64,000 nt of DNA from Colwellia sp. C2M11 (GTDB lineage: Bacteria; Pseudomonadota; Gammaproteobacteria; Enterobacterales; Alteromonadaceae), in the NCBI RefSeq assembly GCF_018860915.1, contig NZ_JAHKQD010000007.1:1-64000 (forward strand). The letters run 5' to 3'. Shown one piece after another: positions 25,768-34,541 of this stretch (its first letter is position 1; each line of letters starts with the position of its first letter). The translations under genes and the position numbers were made by a program. The notes under the pieces were generated by a model. It was not told the DNA's origin, did no database searches, and saw nothing but the letters and a program-made list of their open reading frames with translations.

Positions 25768-26448
25768 TTACCCTTTGGTATTTATTATGTAACCAACACC
25801 ACGAACATTTTTAATAAACTTTTCCGGTAAGTATTTTCTTAATTTATGAATATGCACTTCTACCGCATTACTGAGTACTTCTTCTCCCCAATGATATAGT
25901 TTTGATTCTATTTTCTCACGCGATAAAATTCTACCTGCATTTTCCATTAGCGCTTTTAGTACCATGTATTCTTTCTTAGTAAATGTGATTTCGTGCTCTT
26001 TACCTGTAACTTGATCACACACAAATACTTTATGTGCATAGGTATCTAATTTCACCTCATCAATACAAATAAAAGCTGTATTAGCCGTGCCTAATCGTCG
26101 TTCAATAACACGTAGACGTGCCATTAACTCTTTAATTTCAAATGGTTTAGTTAAGTAATCATCGGCACCATAATCTAAGCCTTTCACTTTACTTTCAATA
26201 GAGTCTCGTGCGGTTAGAATAATAACGGGTAAAGCTGATTTTTTTTCACGTAATTGTTTTAAGATCTCAAGGCCATCTATATCTGGTAATCCTAAATCTA
26301 GAATCATCATATCTTGATCATCACAGGCTAACGCGCTTAATGCTAATTTTCCCTGCTGAAGATGATTAACAACAAACCCTTCTGTTTGAAGCGACTTTTG
26401 CAGTGCTGTTGCAAGCGGAATGTCATCTTCAACTAACAATATGCGCAT
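25768..26448 (-). CDS. OmpR/PhoB-family response regulator
   Basis: A 226-residue regulator. Receiver domain with acidic pair EDD (7-9), phospho-acceptor Asp51 (MMILDLGLPDIDG), switch Thr in ILTARDS and Lys in LTKPF. C-terminal winged helix (about 130-224) with the ITFTKKEYMVLKALMENAG and VEVHIHKLRKYL segments. It is embedded between apbE-like and kinase genes with one- and two-base gaps, so it is coexpressed with the system it probably controls. Confidence 0.93.
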   Translation of the reverse strand: MRILLVEDDIPLATALQKSLQTEGFVVNHLQQGKLALSALACDDQDMMILDLGLPDIDGLEILKQLREKKSALPVIILTARDSIESKVKGLDYGADDYLTKPFEIKELMARLRVIERRLGTANTAFICIDEVKLDTYAHKVFVCDQVTGKEHEITFTKKEYMVLKALMENAGRILSREKIESKLYHWGEEVLSNAVEVHIHKLRKYLPEKFIKNVRGVGYIINTKG

Positions 26449-26449
26449 A

Positions 26450-27370
26450 TTATCTCCTTGACCAGAATTTTATTTCTTGTTCGGTTAAAAATTGTTCCGC
26501 ATTACTCCCTTGCAGTAGTGCTAATGTTGCTAATATGCCAGCTTGAATACACTGTGGTGCAACAGCGGTAATTGAACGCGGAGCATTCGCAATAGGCCAA
26601 CCTGTTTTAGCATTAAGAATATGCCCATAACGAATATTATCTTTTATCAAAAACCGTTTAGCATCCCCACTGGTAGCAAGCGCACCTGACTTGAGTGAAA
26701 TAATCATATCCGCATTTTGATTAATATGACTATCAACGTCAGGATGCTCGATGGCAACTTGCCATGTTTCATTGTTATAGCGTGGACCAGAAACGGCCAA
26801 ATCACCACCTAAATTAACTAAAACTGGTTGCTCTGTTAACTGTTTTGCTAAAATAATACTGCGATCAACCGCGTATTCTTTGCCTATGCCACCAAAATCA
26901 ATTTCCATCCCTCTAGCTAAGGTTATTTGTTGGCGATCAAAGTGTATTTTATGCCAACCAACATAGGGTAAAACAGTATTGATTGATGTTTGCGAGGGAA
27001 ACTTTGCATAATGCTCATTGCGACCTTGAAAGCGCCAAACCTTTCTTAAAACACCTGAACTGATATCAAACAAGCCATCACTCAATTGATAACATTGATC
27101 GGCAAAAACTAACAATTGATAAGTTTCTTCATCAATAGCAATAGGTTTTCCAGCATTGTTATTAATTAATGTACAAAGACTATCTTGATTATAACGGTTA
27201 TATTTATCTTCAATCCGCCAAACCTCTTTGGTCACTCTATTACCAATTATTAATGCTAATGCTTTGTCTGTTGTTTGTATAATAACTTCACAAGGACTCG
27301 CCATAGCATTAAATTGAATACTATAGCTGTCTTTGTTCGTTATGAAGTTAGTGGCTCTGCTCTTAGTCAA
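26450..27370 (-). CDS. ApbE-family FAD:protein FMN transferase-like protein
   Basis: A 306-residue protein. Family motifs: MASPCEV (23-29), RIEDKYNRYNQDS (52-64), GLFDISSG (99-106), MEIDFGGIGKEYAVDR (155-170), NLGGD (186-190), SGALATSGDAKRF (228-240) and HILNAKTGWP (250-259). Two departures: no signal peptide or lipobox is visible, although most ApbE proteins are exported, and the late A-D-x-L-x-T motif reads QAGILAT, so the usual Mg-ligand Asp is Gly278. Either FMN transfer works differently here or the protein has another job. A possible target motif is in the neighbouring DUF3570 protein. Confidence 0.85.
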   Translation of the reverse strand: MTKSRATNFITNKDSYSIQFNAMASPCEVIIQTTDKALALIIGNRVTKEVWRIEDKYNRYNQDSLCTLINNNAGKPIAIDEETYQLLVFADQCYQLSDGLFDISSGVLRKVWRFQGRNEHYAKFPSQTSINTVLPYVGWHKIHFDRQQITLARGMEIDFGGIGKEYAVDRSIILAKQLTEQPVLVNLGGDLAVSGPRYNNETWQVAIEHPDVDSHINQNADMIISLKSGALATSGDAKRFLIKDNIRYGHILNAKTGWPIANAPRSITAVAPQCIQAGILATLALLQGSNAEQFLTEQEIKFWSRR

Positions 27371-27427
27371 AAAATTCTCTATTTAAAACCCCTTGTTCCG
27401 ACATAAAACAAAGGAAAACCTATATCG

Positions 27428-28747
27428 TTAGAAAGAGTAAGTTACTTGCGCAATAACCGCATCAACACTCGGATAAAGATCAACACTTTTTAATACGCCA
27501 ATCTCATCAAAACCTGCATCGGTTGGTCTTTGACTATAATACTCAATTCTAAAAGATAATTCATGGCCATTATTAACCAACATGCCATATTTTAAACCAA
27601 CAGTATAAGCTGTCATTTCTCCTATGCGGTAATCGGCACTAGCAAAAGCAGGTATTGACTCATTGTCGATTAAAAATGGTTGATAAAAATCAGCGGCACT
27701 TTGTTGATAAAACCTAAAATGTGGTTGTAAATAGCTTTCTTTACCAAAGCTATCACCTAAGGGTATTCTAAAACGAGAGTCGATGGTATGAGACTTTATT
27801 TTCCAGTCATCCCACATATAGCGATAAGACACATCCAATACTGTTGTATCAAAATGATATAAGGATTGAGCAAATACACTTTGTTTCACGCGAGAATCAG
27901 GACGTGATTCATAAATATAATCTTGTGCTTCGCCATTATTATTGACGACAGACAATACTTTAAATGGGTCTGTTAAATAGCCATCTACCGTTGAATAGGA
28001 ATAATTAAATTGCATCAACATTCTACGGTTAATTACCTGCGTAAAACCAAGTAAAATATCGACAGTCGTTTTATCGTCCTCACTCCCTATTCGTGTAGCT
28101 GAAAAATCATCATCCCAACTGTCAGCATTACTATCACCAATAAGCATAGATGAAAAAGCTTGCGGCAACCCGCCTTCTGGTGAGAAAGTATCCTTAAAAT
28201 AACTAAAACCTGCTGAAAAAGTTGAGTTTTTACGATCAAAATCTACAGCGATATTACCGTTGATACCTAATGACAAGTAATCATATTCTTTAGAAAGGTG
28301 TAACCCGCCACTTGCTGTATAGTCAGGTGCTATAGGTTGTGTCCATTGTGCGTTAAGTTGCACACGCGTATCTCTAAACGTATCATCAAGTGGTGTTTCT
28401 GCTGGCGCTATTTGATATTGTCCATTACCTGATGGTCGAGTAAATGTTTGCACTGTGGGTTGCGCTACCGCACCATTAGCAGAAGCACCAGTTAAAGTAT
28501 CGATGGTTAATTTTAGATTTAAAATTTCTTCAGTATCAAATGTTTTTTGTGCATTAAAAATAGCTTCACCGGCACTTACTCTGTCAGCTTCGCTATAGTA
28601 TAAAATGGCAGTATCAAACTTCCATTCATCTGGCTCTGTCTCAAACGTATTTGATTCAGCATGAGCTAAACTGTTTGTACCAAGCAACGTTGCAGCAGCA
28701 ATAGTTAACACAGCTTTAATGTTTGGTTTTTCGGTTATATTTTTCAT
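27428..28747 (-). CDS. DUF3570 family outer-membrane beta-barrel with flavinylation-like motif
   Basis: A 439-residue protein: signal peptide (about 1-30, LAHAES junction), then repeated amphipathic strands and a C-terminal VIAQVTYSF, typical of an outer-membrane barrel. Near the N-terminus LTIDTLTGASANGAV (81-94) holds D83-x-L-T-G-A-S89, closely resembling the D-x-[ILV]-S-G-A-T motif at which ApbE attaches FMN in NqrC/RnfG-type proteins, with Ser in place of the acceptor Thr. It is flanked by DUF4266 and ApbE genes. That it is a flavoprotein is my inference. Confidence 0.8.
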   Translation of the reverse strand: MKNITEKPNIKAVLTIAAATLLGTNSLAHAESNTFETEPDEWKFDTAILYYSEADRVSAGEAIFNAQKTFDTEEILNLKLTIDTLTGASANGAVAQPTVQTFTRPSGNGQYQIAPAETPLDDTFRDTRVQLNAQWTQPIAPDYTASGGLHLSKEYDYLSLGINGNIAVDFDRKNSTFSAGFSYFKDTFSPEGGLPQAFSSMLIGDSNADSWDDDFSATRIGSEDDKTTVDILLGFTQVINRRMLMQFNYSYSTVDGYLTDPFKVLSVVNNNGEAQDYIYESRPDSRVKQSVFAQSLYHFDTTVLDVSYRYMWDDWKIKSHTIDSRFRIPLGDSFGKESYLQPHFRFYQQSAADFYQPFLIDNESIPAFASADYRIGEMTAYTVGLKYGMLVNNGHELSFRIEYYSQRPTDAGFDEIGVLKSVDLYPSVDAVIAQVTYSF

Positions 28748-28843
28748 ATGTTTTCTTCAGATGTGATTACAGACTATTGATTTTATTTAACGTACATAAA
28801 ACTCACGATTTTCTATACTAAGTAGTAAAATAATGATGTAAGG

Positions 28844-29077
28844 TTAGTTACAGCCACATCCACCGCCACCAAAGCCTTTACCACCACTTGATGCCTCTTT
28901 ACTGAAATAGATATGATCATCAAGCGCAGAGTCAACAGGCGATGCATTTAATAGCATCTCTTTCTTCGCTAATAAATCTCGTTCCCACGGTTCAACACCC
29001 AAACCTAAGCTGGAACAGCCTGATGTAACCGTCAGCGTTGAAGCGATTAATACTATATTTTTTATTGTAGACATCAT
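28844..29077 (-). CDS. DUF4266 family lipoprotein with Gly-rich CGCN tail
   Basis: A 77-residue protein. The lipobox TSGC places the lipidated Cys at residue 21. The short mature chain (VEPWERDLLAKKEML, then ALDDHIYFSKEAS) ends in a Gly-rich tail with Cys74 and Cys76 in CGCN. That pattern is the DUF4266 hallmark. The start ATG overlaps the thioredoxin gene stop (TAATG), so the pair is translationally coupled, which makes the thioredoxin a likely partner for the two tail cysteines. Function unknown; metal, disulfide or cofactor attachment at the tail is possible. Confidence 0.8.
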   Translation of the reverse strand: MMSTIKNIVLIASTLTVTSGCSSLGLGVEPWERDLLAKKEMLLNASPVDSALDDHIYFSKEASSGGKGFGGGGCGCN

Positions 29078-29583
29078 TATTTAACCTCTTTTTCAGTTAA
29101 GAATTGTTCAATTTCTTGTTGATATTGTTTAATTTTATTAGTAAAAAATCCGGTGTGTCGTGATTTTATTGTTCCATCTCGGCCAATAAGCATACTGCTC
29201 GGCATCCCTTGAATATTAAAATGTTTTGCTAGCTTACCTTTAGGATCATAAATAACAGGAAAACTCGCAGGCATTTCTATTAGAAACTTTTCAGCTAATG
29301 CTTTATTCGCGTCTAGGTTGATACTAACGACCGTAAAACCTTGTTGCTTATATTTGTCTTGTATTGTATTCATCCAGGGGAAAGATTTACGACAAGGAAC
29401 ACACCATGATGCCCAAAAATCGATATAAATCACTTTACCTTTATGTTCAAGCAACGTTTGCTCTAACAAAGTTTTACTACTAGCTACGGGGGTTTGGTTG
29501 CTTTGTGCATTGGTAGTAAATGTAACAGTTACTAATACAATAAAGCCTATAATGAATTGCACTGGTTTAATTAAGTTTTTCAA
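29077..29583 (-). CDS. TlpA-like periplasmic thioredoxin-fold protein
   Basis: A 168-residue protein with a signal peptide (1-26, TNAQS junction) and a TlpA/ResA-type domain: VIYIDFWASWCVPCRKSFP with the redox pair Cys61/Cys64, VVSINLDANKALAEKF, and cis-Pro segment IQGMPSSMLIG. It is the first gene of the nine-gene operon. It probably keeps thiols of the coupled DUF4266 lipoprotein reduced or handles a cofactor attachment site; cytochrome c maturation is less likely because no ccm genes are nearby. Confidence 0.88.
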   Translation of the reverse strand: MKNLIKPVQFIIGFIVLVTVTFTTNAQSNQTPVASSKTLLEQTLLEHKGKVIYIDFWASWCVPCRKSFPWMNTIQDKYKQQGFTVVSINLDANKALAEKFLIEMPASFPVIYDPKGKLAKHFNIQGMPSSMLIGRDGTIKSRHTGFFTNKIKQYQQEIEQFLTEKEVK

Positions 29584-29911
29584 GTATCACCTGGTTTAAA
29601 GTTTTGATTAATAATTCATTAAACCATAGCTTAAGTCTCTTTTCTTAACGAATACTTAAACAAATTTAATGAACCTAATTTTATTGATATGATTTTTTGA
29701 TATAGAGCTGCTATTTATCAATTGAATAAATAAATTGGCTAATTTTTTGCTTTTTTGCTGTTTAAATTAGTTTTATTTAATTTTATTTCATTATTTTATA
29801 CATTTAGGTTGCTTTTTACTGCTGAGCTGTCAAAGTATCAGTTACTAATTAGTGTAACAGCACTAATTACTCACAATTCGATTCAACAATAATTAAAGGA
29901 GTAGCGCTTCA
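29584..29911. promoter_or_regulatory. divergent intergenic region of tlpA-like operon and asnB
   Basis: The 328 bases have no gene and are very AT-rich. They must hold the promoters of both transcription units. The only clear element is the perfect palindrome at 29846-29869. Confidence 0.6.
29846..29869. promoter_or_regulatory. operator-like palindrome upstream of asnB
   Basis: TAATTAGTG (29846-29854) and CACTAATTA (29861-29869) are perfect 9-bp inverted repeats with a 6-base spacer, 42 bases before the asnB start. The size and symmetry suit a dimeric regulator. The binding protein is unknown. Confidence 0.5.
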
Positions 29912-31576
29912 ATGTGTTCGATCTTTGGTATATTAGATATAAAAACAGGTGCTGATGCACTTCGTCCTCAAGCTTTAGAATATTCTCGCCTATTACGTCA
30001 CCGTGGACCAGATTGGTCAGGCATTTACAGTAATGACCATGCAATACTCGTGCATGAACGTTTATCAATTGTTGATACTGAACATGGTGCTCAACCGTTA
30101 TACAACAATGACAAAACTAATGTTTTAGCGGTAAATGGTGAGATTTATAATCATAAAGCTCTGGCAGAAAACCTAACTGTTGATTACGAATTTCAAACAG
30201 CCTCTGACTGTGAAGTGATTTTACCTTTATATGAAGAATTCGGTGCTGAATTTGTAGATAAACTACAAGGCATGTTCGCGTTTTGTTTATATAATTCAAA
30301 AGACAACAGCTACCTAATTGCACGTGACCATATTGGTATTATTCCTTTATATACAGGTTATGATGCTGAAGGTAACTTCTATGTTGCTTCAGAAATGAAA
30401 GCATTAATGCCTATTTGTAAAACAGTATCTGAATTCCCTCCTGGGCATATTTTAGATAGCCGTGTTGGCAAATTACAAAAATATTACAAACGTAACTGGC
30501 AAGATTACGCGGCAATTAAAGACAATACGACTAGCAAAACTAAAATTCGTGAAGCATTAGAAGAGTCGGTTAAAAGTCATTTAATGACGGATGTACCATA
30601 TGGTGTTTTATTGTCTGGTGGTTTAGATTCATCATTAATTTCTGCTATTACACAAAAGTTTGCTGCTCGTAGAATAGAAGACAATGACTTAGCTGAAGCT
30701 TGGTGGCCAAAAGTTCACTCATTTGCTTGTGGTTTAGCTGGCTCTCCTGATTTAGTCGCCGCACAAACAGTTGCTGATAGTATTGGTACTACCCATCATA
30801 GCGTTATCTTTACCGAGCAAGAAGGTATTGATGCACTTAAAGAAGTTATCTACCATTTAGAAACTTACGATGTAACCACTATTCGTGCTTCTACCCCTAT
30901 GTATTTAATGGCTCGTAAAATTAAAGCCATGGGTATTAAAATGGTACTTTCTGGTGAAGGTGCTGATGAAATATTTGGTGGTTACCTATATTTCCATAAA
31001 GCGCCAAATGCTCAAGAATTCCATGAAGAGTTATTACGTAAACTTGATAGATTACACAAGTTTGACTGTTTACGTGCTAACAAATCAATGTCTGCTTGGG
31101 GTATTGAAGCTCGTGTACCATTCTTAGATAAAAACTTTATGGATGTTGCAATGCGCATTAACCCTGCAGATAAAATGTGTGGTAACGGTGTTATGGAAAA
31201 AGCTATTTTACGTGAATCTTTTGAAGGTTATTTACCAAAAGAAATCTTATGGCGTCAAAAAGAACAATTTTCTGACGGTGTAGGTTATTCATGGATTGAT
31301 GGTTTAAGAGCACACGTTGAAACATTAGTAACAGATCAACAACTTGAGAATGCTCATATCAGATTCCCGGTAAATACACCTGATACTAAAGAAGGTTACT
31401 ACTACCGCACTATTTTTGAAGAAAAATATCCATTAGCAACTGCTGCTGATTGTGTGATTGGTGGTAAATCTGTCGCTTGTAGTACAGAAGAAGCACTAGC
31501 TTGGGATGAAAGCTTTAAAAACAATGCTGATCCATCGGGTCGTGCAGTATTGAGTGTTCATAATGAAAGTTATTAA
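29912..31576 (+). CDS. asnB: asparagine synthase B (glutamine-hydrolysing)
   Basis: It converts aspartate, glutamine and ATP to asparagine. The 554-residue length equals the E. coli enzyme. Cys2 is the N-terminal nucleophile after Met removal (MCSIFGI); LRHRGPDWSG (30-39) and VNGEIYNH complete the glutaminase domain; the synthetase domain has the PP-loop LLSGGLDSS near residue 233 and SGEGADEIFGGY. AAGGAG at 29896-29901 precedes the ATG. Monocistronic. Confidence 0.96.
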   Translation: MCSIFGILDIKTGADALRPQALEYSRLLRHRGPDWSGIYSNDHAILVHERLSIVDTEHGAQPLYNNDKTNVLAVNGEIYNHKALAENLTVDYEFQTASDCEVILPLYEEFGAEFVDKLQGMFAFCLYNSKDNSYLIARDHIGIIPLYTGYDAEGNFYVASEMKALMPICKTVSEFPPGHILDSRVGKLQKYYKRNWQDYAAIKDNTTSKTKIREALEESVKSHLMTDVPYGVLLSGGLDSSLISAITQKFAARRIEDNDLAEAWWPKVHSFACGLAGSPDLVAAQTVADSIGTTHHSVIFTEQEGIDALKEVIYHLETYDVTTIRASTPMYLMARKIKAMGIKMVLSGEGADEIFGGYLYFHKAPNAQEFHEELLRKLDRLHKFDCLRANKSMSAWGIEARVPFLDKNFMDVAMRINPADKMCGNGVMEKAILRESFEGYLPKEILWRQKEQFSDGVGYSWIDGLRAHVETLVTDQQLENAHIRFPVNTPDTKEGYYYRTIFEEKYPLATAADCVIGGKSVACSTEEALAWDESFKNNADPSGRAVLSVHNESY

Positions 31577-31597
31577 TACATAAAAAGTGACCTTAAG

Positions 31598-31643
31598 ACT
31601 TTTAGTGGGCCGATCGTTTTTCTTACGTTTACCCACTAAAAGT
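31598..31643 (+). terminator. hairpin after asnB
   Basis: ACTTTTAGTGGG (31598-31609) pairs with CCCACTAAAAGT (31632-31643). The loop is long (about 22 bases) and no U run follows. It may act as a terminator or 3' end stabiliser. Confidence 0.5.
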
Positions 31644-31755
31644 AATCCCTGCCCATTGTTAACCATTTATTTTTATAGAAAACATAACCATCAAAAAATT
31701 ATTATTATCAATAATTTTTATCAATAGCTTGTCGACACTTTTCATTAACTGTTAA

Positions 31756-33681
31756 TTAACCAATAACGACTTGATTTCGTCCATCAGCTTTTGCTTGATA
31801 AAGTAACGCATCGGCGTTTTTAATATAAAAATCAAGGTTATTATTAGTTTTACTCGTTATTGATGCTCCAACACTAAAAGTGATATCCCAATCGAGAGCA
31901 GGATGCTCACTTTTAATATCGATACAATAATTAGCAAAATTTTCATTTAAACGTTTAAAAATATTATCTACCACTGACTTTTTGGTTGTGTGTAAAATAA
32001 ATAACCATTCTTCACCACCATAACGACCAAATTTATCATGGTCTCTTAATGTTTTTCTGGCAGCATTGGCAAAAGCTATCAGCACTAAATCACCTACATC
32101 ATGACCTAAAGTATCATTAATCTTTTTAAAGTAATCTAAATCAACAATGGCAATAGTTAACTCGTTATCAAATAAACTGTTTTCGGCCATTACCATAATA
32201 CCTCGTCTATTTGGGCAACTAGTGAGGTAATCAGTGTTTGCAATCGTATGATATTTTTTACGTTGACTCACTTGTCTATTAATCAAAAATAATGAAACAA
32301 GTATCAAAATTACGGCAATAACCGTACTTAAACGCCAAATTATTTTTTGTTGATATTCTTCCTTAGCTTTAAATTCACTCATAGCATTAACTTGGGCTAA
32401 GCGAAGTATTTCAGCTTCCTTTTCTTTTACTTCAAATTTAACTTGTAGTGTTCTAATATTATTTTCACTTGTAGCTTCTAGATGTTTTTTCGTGAAGATA
32501 AGCTCTTGCTCAATGGCGTCAAAAGCCTCTTCATCTAAGCCCAATTGCCGTTTTAATTTATACCGTTTACTTAAAAAATTAGACTTATAAATACTTCGAC
32601 TAAACTTATCCAATAAAGCAAAAACTTCATCATTTATCTCATTTGCTTTTTCTATTAAACCTTGTGCAATATAAATATCGCTTACTAAAATCATCGATGC
32701 TAAATGCATATCATGTACACCTGCGGCACGAGCAAGTGCAATATTGTCATATATATCTCTCAAAGCTTCATCATAATGCCCTTCAGAAAATTCAATTCTT
32801 GAAATGATATATTGAGAAAAAGCAATACCTGTATGCATATTCACTGACTTAAAATACTGCAATGCCTTTTTCAGGTACACTAACGCTCCTTCATTATCGC
32901 CCCTATCTTGCAGTATAGTGCCCATACTCCAATAGGCTTTTGAGGTTAAATGCTCATCATTCGTTTTTTCGTAAGCTATAATCGCTTGTTTTGAGAAACT
33001 TAACGCTTTGTCATTTTCATCTGAAAAATTATAAGCGTCACTTATTTTACGTAGAAAAAAGCCTTGCGATGAAAAATCATCATAAGTTATTGCTAGTTCT
33101 AATCCTTTTACAGATACCTCAAGCGTTTTTTTAAGCTTATCTACAGAAGTATAGTAATAAGACAAGGCACGAAAAATAATAACCTTTTCTTTATCATTGG
33201 AAAGTAATACCTGTTCTTCTAATTGCTTAGCTAATGCTTTAGCTGCTGTAGGATCTTCATGTCGAGAAAGGTACTTCAATTTAGCTTCAAGTAATAGTAA
33301 ATATAAATCCCGCTGCTTCTTAATTCCTTCATTTTCTATATAGGCATTAATATGGTGATTAAGGGTTTCATATTGTTCTTGTCTAAAAAGTAATTCACTA
33401 TATAAAACAGCTGCTTCAAGGTGTATATCATCCCAAGATTTATTTTTACTCATTTCAAATATAGTTTGGAATTCTTTTTCATTCTTGAGATAATCAAGCT
33501 TATTCGCTCTTAGATTGTTGATAAAGCTCTTAGCAGTTTTATAATCGATTGACTGAACTGCTGATTCAATGGGGCTAGTCTTAGCTAACAGTTTGTTATT
33601 AAGAAAAATGAAGAGAATAAAAATTAGACACTTTGCAAACACAATATAATAATTATGTGAGTTGTTAATTCTATTTAACAT
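31756..33681 (-). CDS. TPR-containing membrane diguanylate cyclase (GGDEF)
   Basis: A 641-residue protein: N-terminal signal/anchor helix (about 13-33), tetratricopeptide-like helical repeats through about residue 390 (for example SKAYWSMGTILQDRGDNEGALVYLKKALQYF), a membrane helix at about 443-463, and a cytoplasmic GGDEF domain (about 480-640). The active-site loop reads RYGGEEW, with Trp in the last position of the usual GG(D/E)EF, and an RNQVV end. The Mg-binding and nucleotide residues look intact, so c-di-GMP synthesis controlled by a periplasmic TPR sensor is plausible. It stands alone. Confidence 0.88.
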   Translation of the reverse strand: MLNRINNSHNYYIVFAKCLIFILFIFLNNKLLAKTSPIESAVQSIDYKTAKSFINNLRANKLDYLKNEKEFQTIFEMSKNKSWDDIHLEAAVLYSELLFRQEQYETLNHHINAYIENEGIKKQRDLYLLLLEAKLKYLSRHEDPTAAKALAKQLEEQVLLSNDKEKVIIFRALSYYYTSVDKLKKTLEVSVKGLELAITYDDFSSQGFFLRKISDAYNFSDENDKALSFSKQAIIAYEKTNDEHLTSKAYWSMGTILQDRGDNEGALVYLKKALQYFKSVNMHTGIAFSQYIISRIEFSEGHYDEALRDIYDNIALARAAGVHDMHLASMILVSDIYIAQGLIEKANEINDEVFALLDKFSRSIYKSNFLSKRYKLKRQLGLDEEAFDAIEQELIFTKKHLEATSENNIRTLQVKFEVKEKEAEILRLAQVNAMSEFKAKEEYQQKIIWRLSTVIAVILILVSLFLINRQVSQRKKYHTIANTDYLTSCPNRRGIMVMAENSLFDNELTIAIVDLDYFKKINDTLGHDVGDLVLIAFANAARKTLRDHDKFGRYGGEEWLFILHTTKKSVVDNIFKRLNENFANYCIDIKSEHPALDWDITFSVGASITSKTNNNLDFYIKNADALLYQAKADGRNQVVIG

Positions 33682-33865
33682 ATAATCCTGTATAAATTTT
33701 GGTTTTCTTTATGTCGATGCACCTACAAATAAAAACATTGTTGTATAAATATTATTGAATTCAACTACTTTGTATTCCTCATTAATATTTGATCATAATG
33801 TATCAGCTCTCTATTGGTTAGGCAATAATAGAGAGCTAATAATAAAAAACACTTATTGAATAAAC

Positions 33866-34423
33866 TTAACGTTTTGTTTTACAAGCCAATTTATAATAGT
33901 GATTATTATTAAATTCAAAATTATTAATAACGTTTAATGGTGTTTTTTTCGTATGTGCTTTATATGAACGCGTATTAATTTTATTAATAAACGTAACCAT
34001 TATTGGATAACGTTTAGACATTTCACTTAGCGAAAAGTTAAATATTTTTTCAAACACACCTTGCCCACGTACGATTTTATCAACACAAACCGGGCCGTAT
34101 TGATAAGAATTTGTTTTGGTAATAGCTTGTTTATGACAAGTTGAGTCATATAAGTTTTCAATCATAAATTGGAACATTGGCCATTGTGACCAATAATCCC
34201 AAGATGCAGCCATAGCATAAGCAACCACTTTATTATTTACACAAGCAATAAAAAGTCCCTTTTCATCTTGAATTAAACTAGTTAAATGCGCTTTAGTGAA
34301 TGCTGTTGTTATAAAGCCATCGGTCTTGTCTTCCTCACTAATTGAGTCAATTTGATATTTATAATGCAGTGTCAAAATTTCTTCTATATTATCTAGCGTT
34401 GCTACTTTTAATTCAATATTCAT
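33866..34423 (-). CDS. GNAT-like acetyltransferase
   Basis: A 185-residue protein started at ATG 34423, where AGG lies about nine bases upstream; the longer frame begins at 34444. IELKVATLDNIEEILTLHYKYQ, FIACVNNKVVAYAMAASW and VDKIVRGQGVFEKIFNFSL (motif A with R-G-Q-G) indicate a GNAT fold. The last part is shorter and less typical than in classical members. Substrate unknown, and no operon partner is visible. Confidence 0.7.
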   Translation of the reverse strand: MNIELKVATLDNIEEILTLHYKYQIDSISEEDKTDGFITTAFTKAHLTSLIQDEKGLFIACVNNKVVAYAMAASWDYWSQWPMFQFMIENLYDSTCHKQAITKTNSYQYGPVCVDKIVRGQGVFEKIFNFSLSEMSKRYPIMVTFINKINTRSYKAHTKKTPLNVINNFEFNNNHYYKLACKTKR

Positions 34424-34541
34424 ATTTAAAAAACCTAAGATCACTTACGTGTGATTAATAATTATAAGTTTGTTTTACAGTGATACTATATTGTCTTTCT
34501 CACTACAGTACTATTAATGTCCGTTGCTGATACCTTCAACA

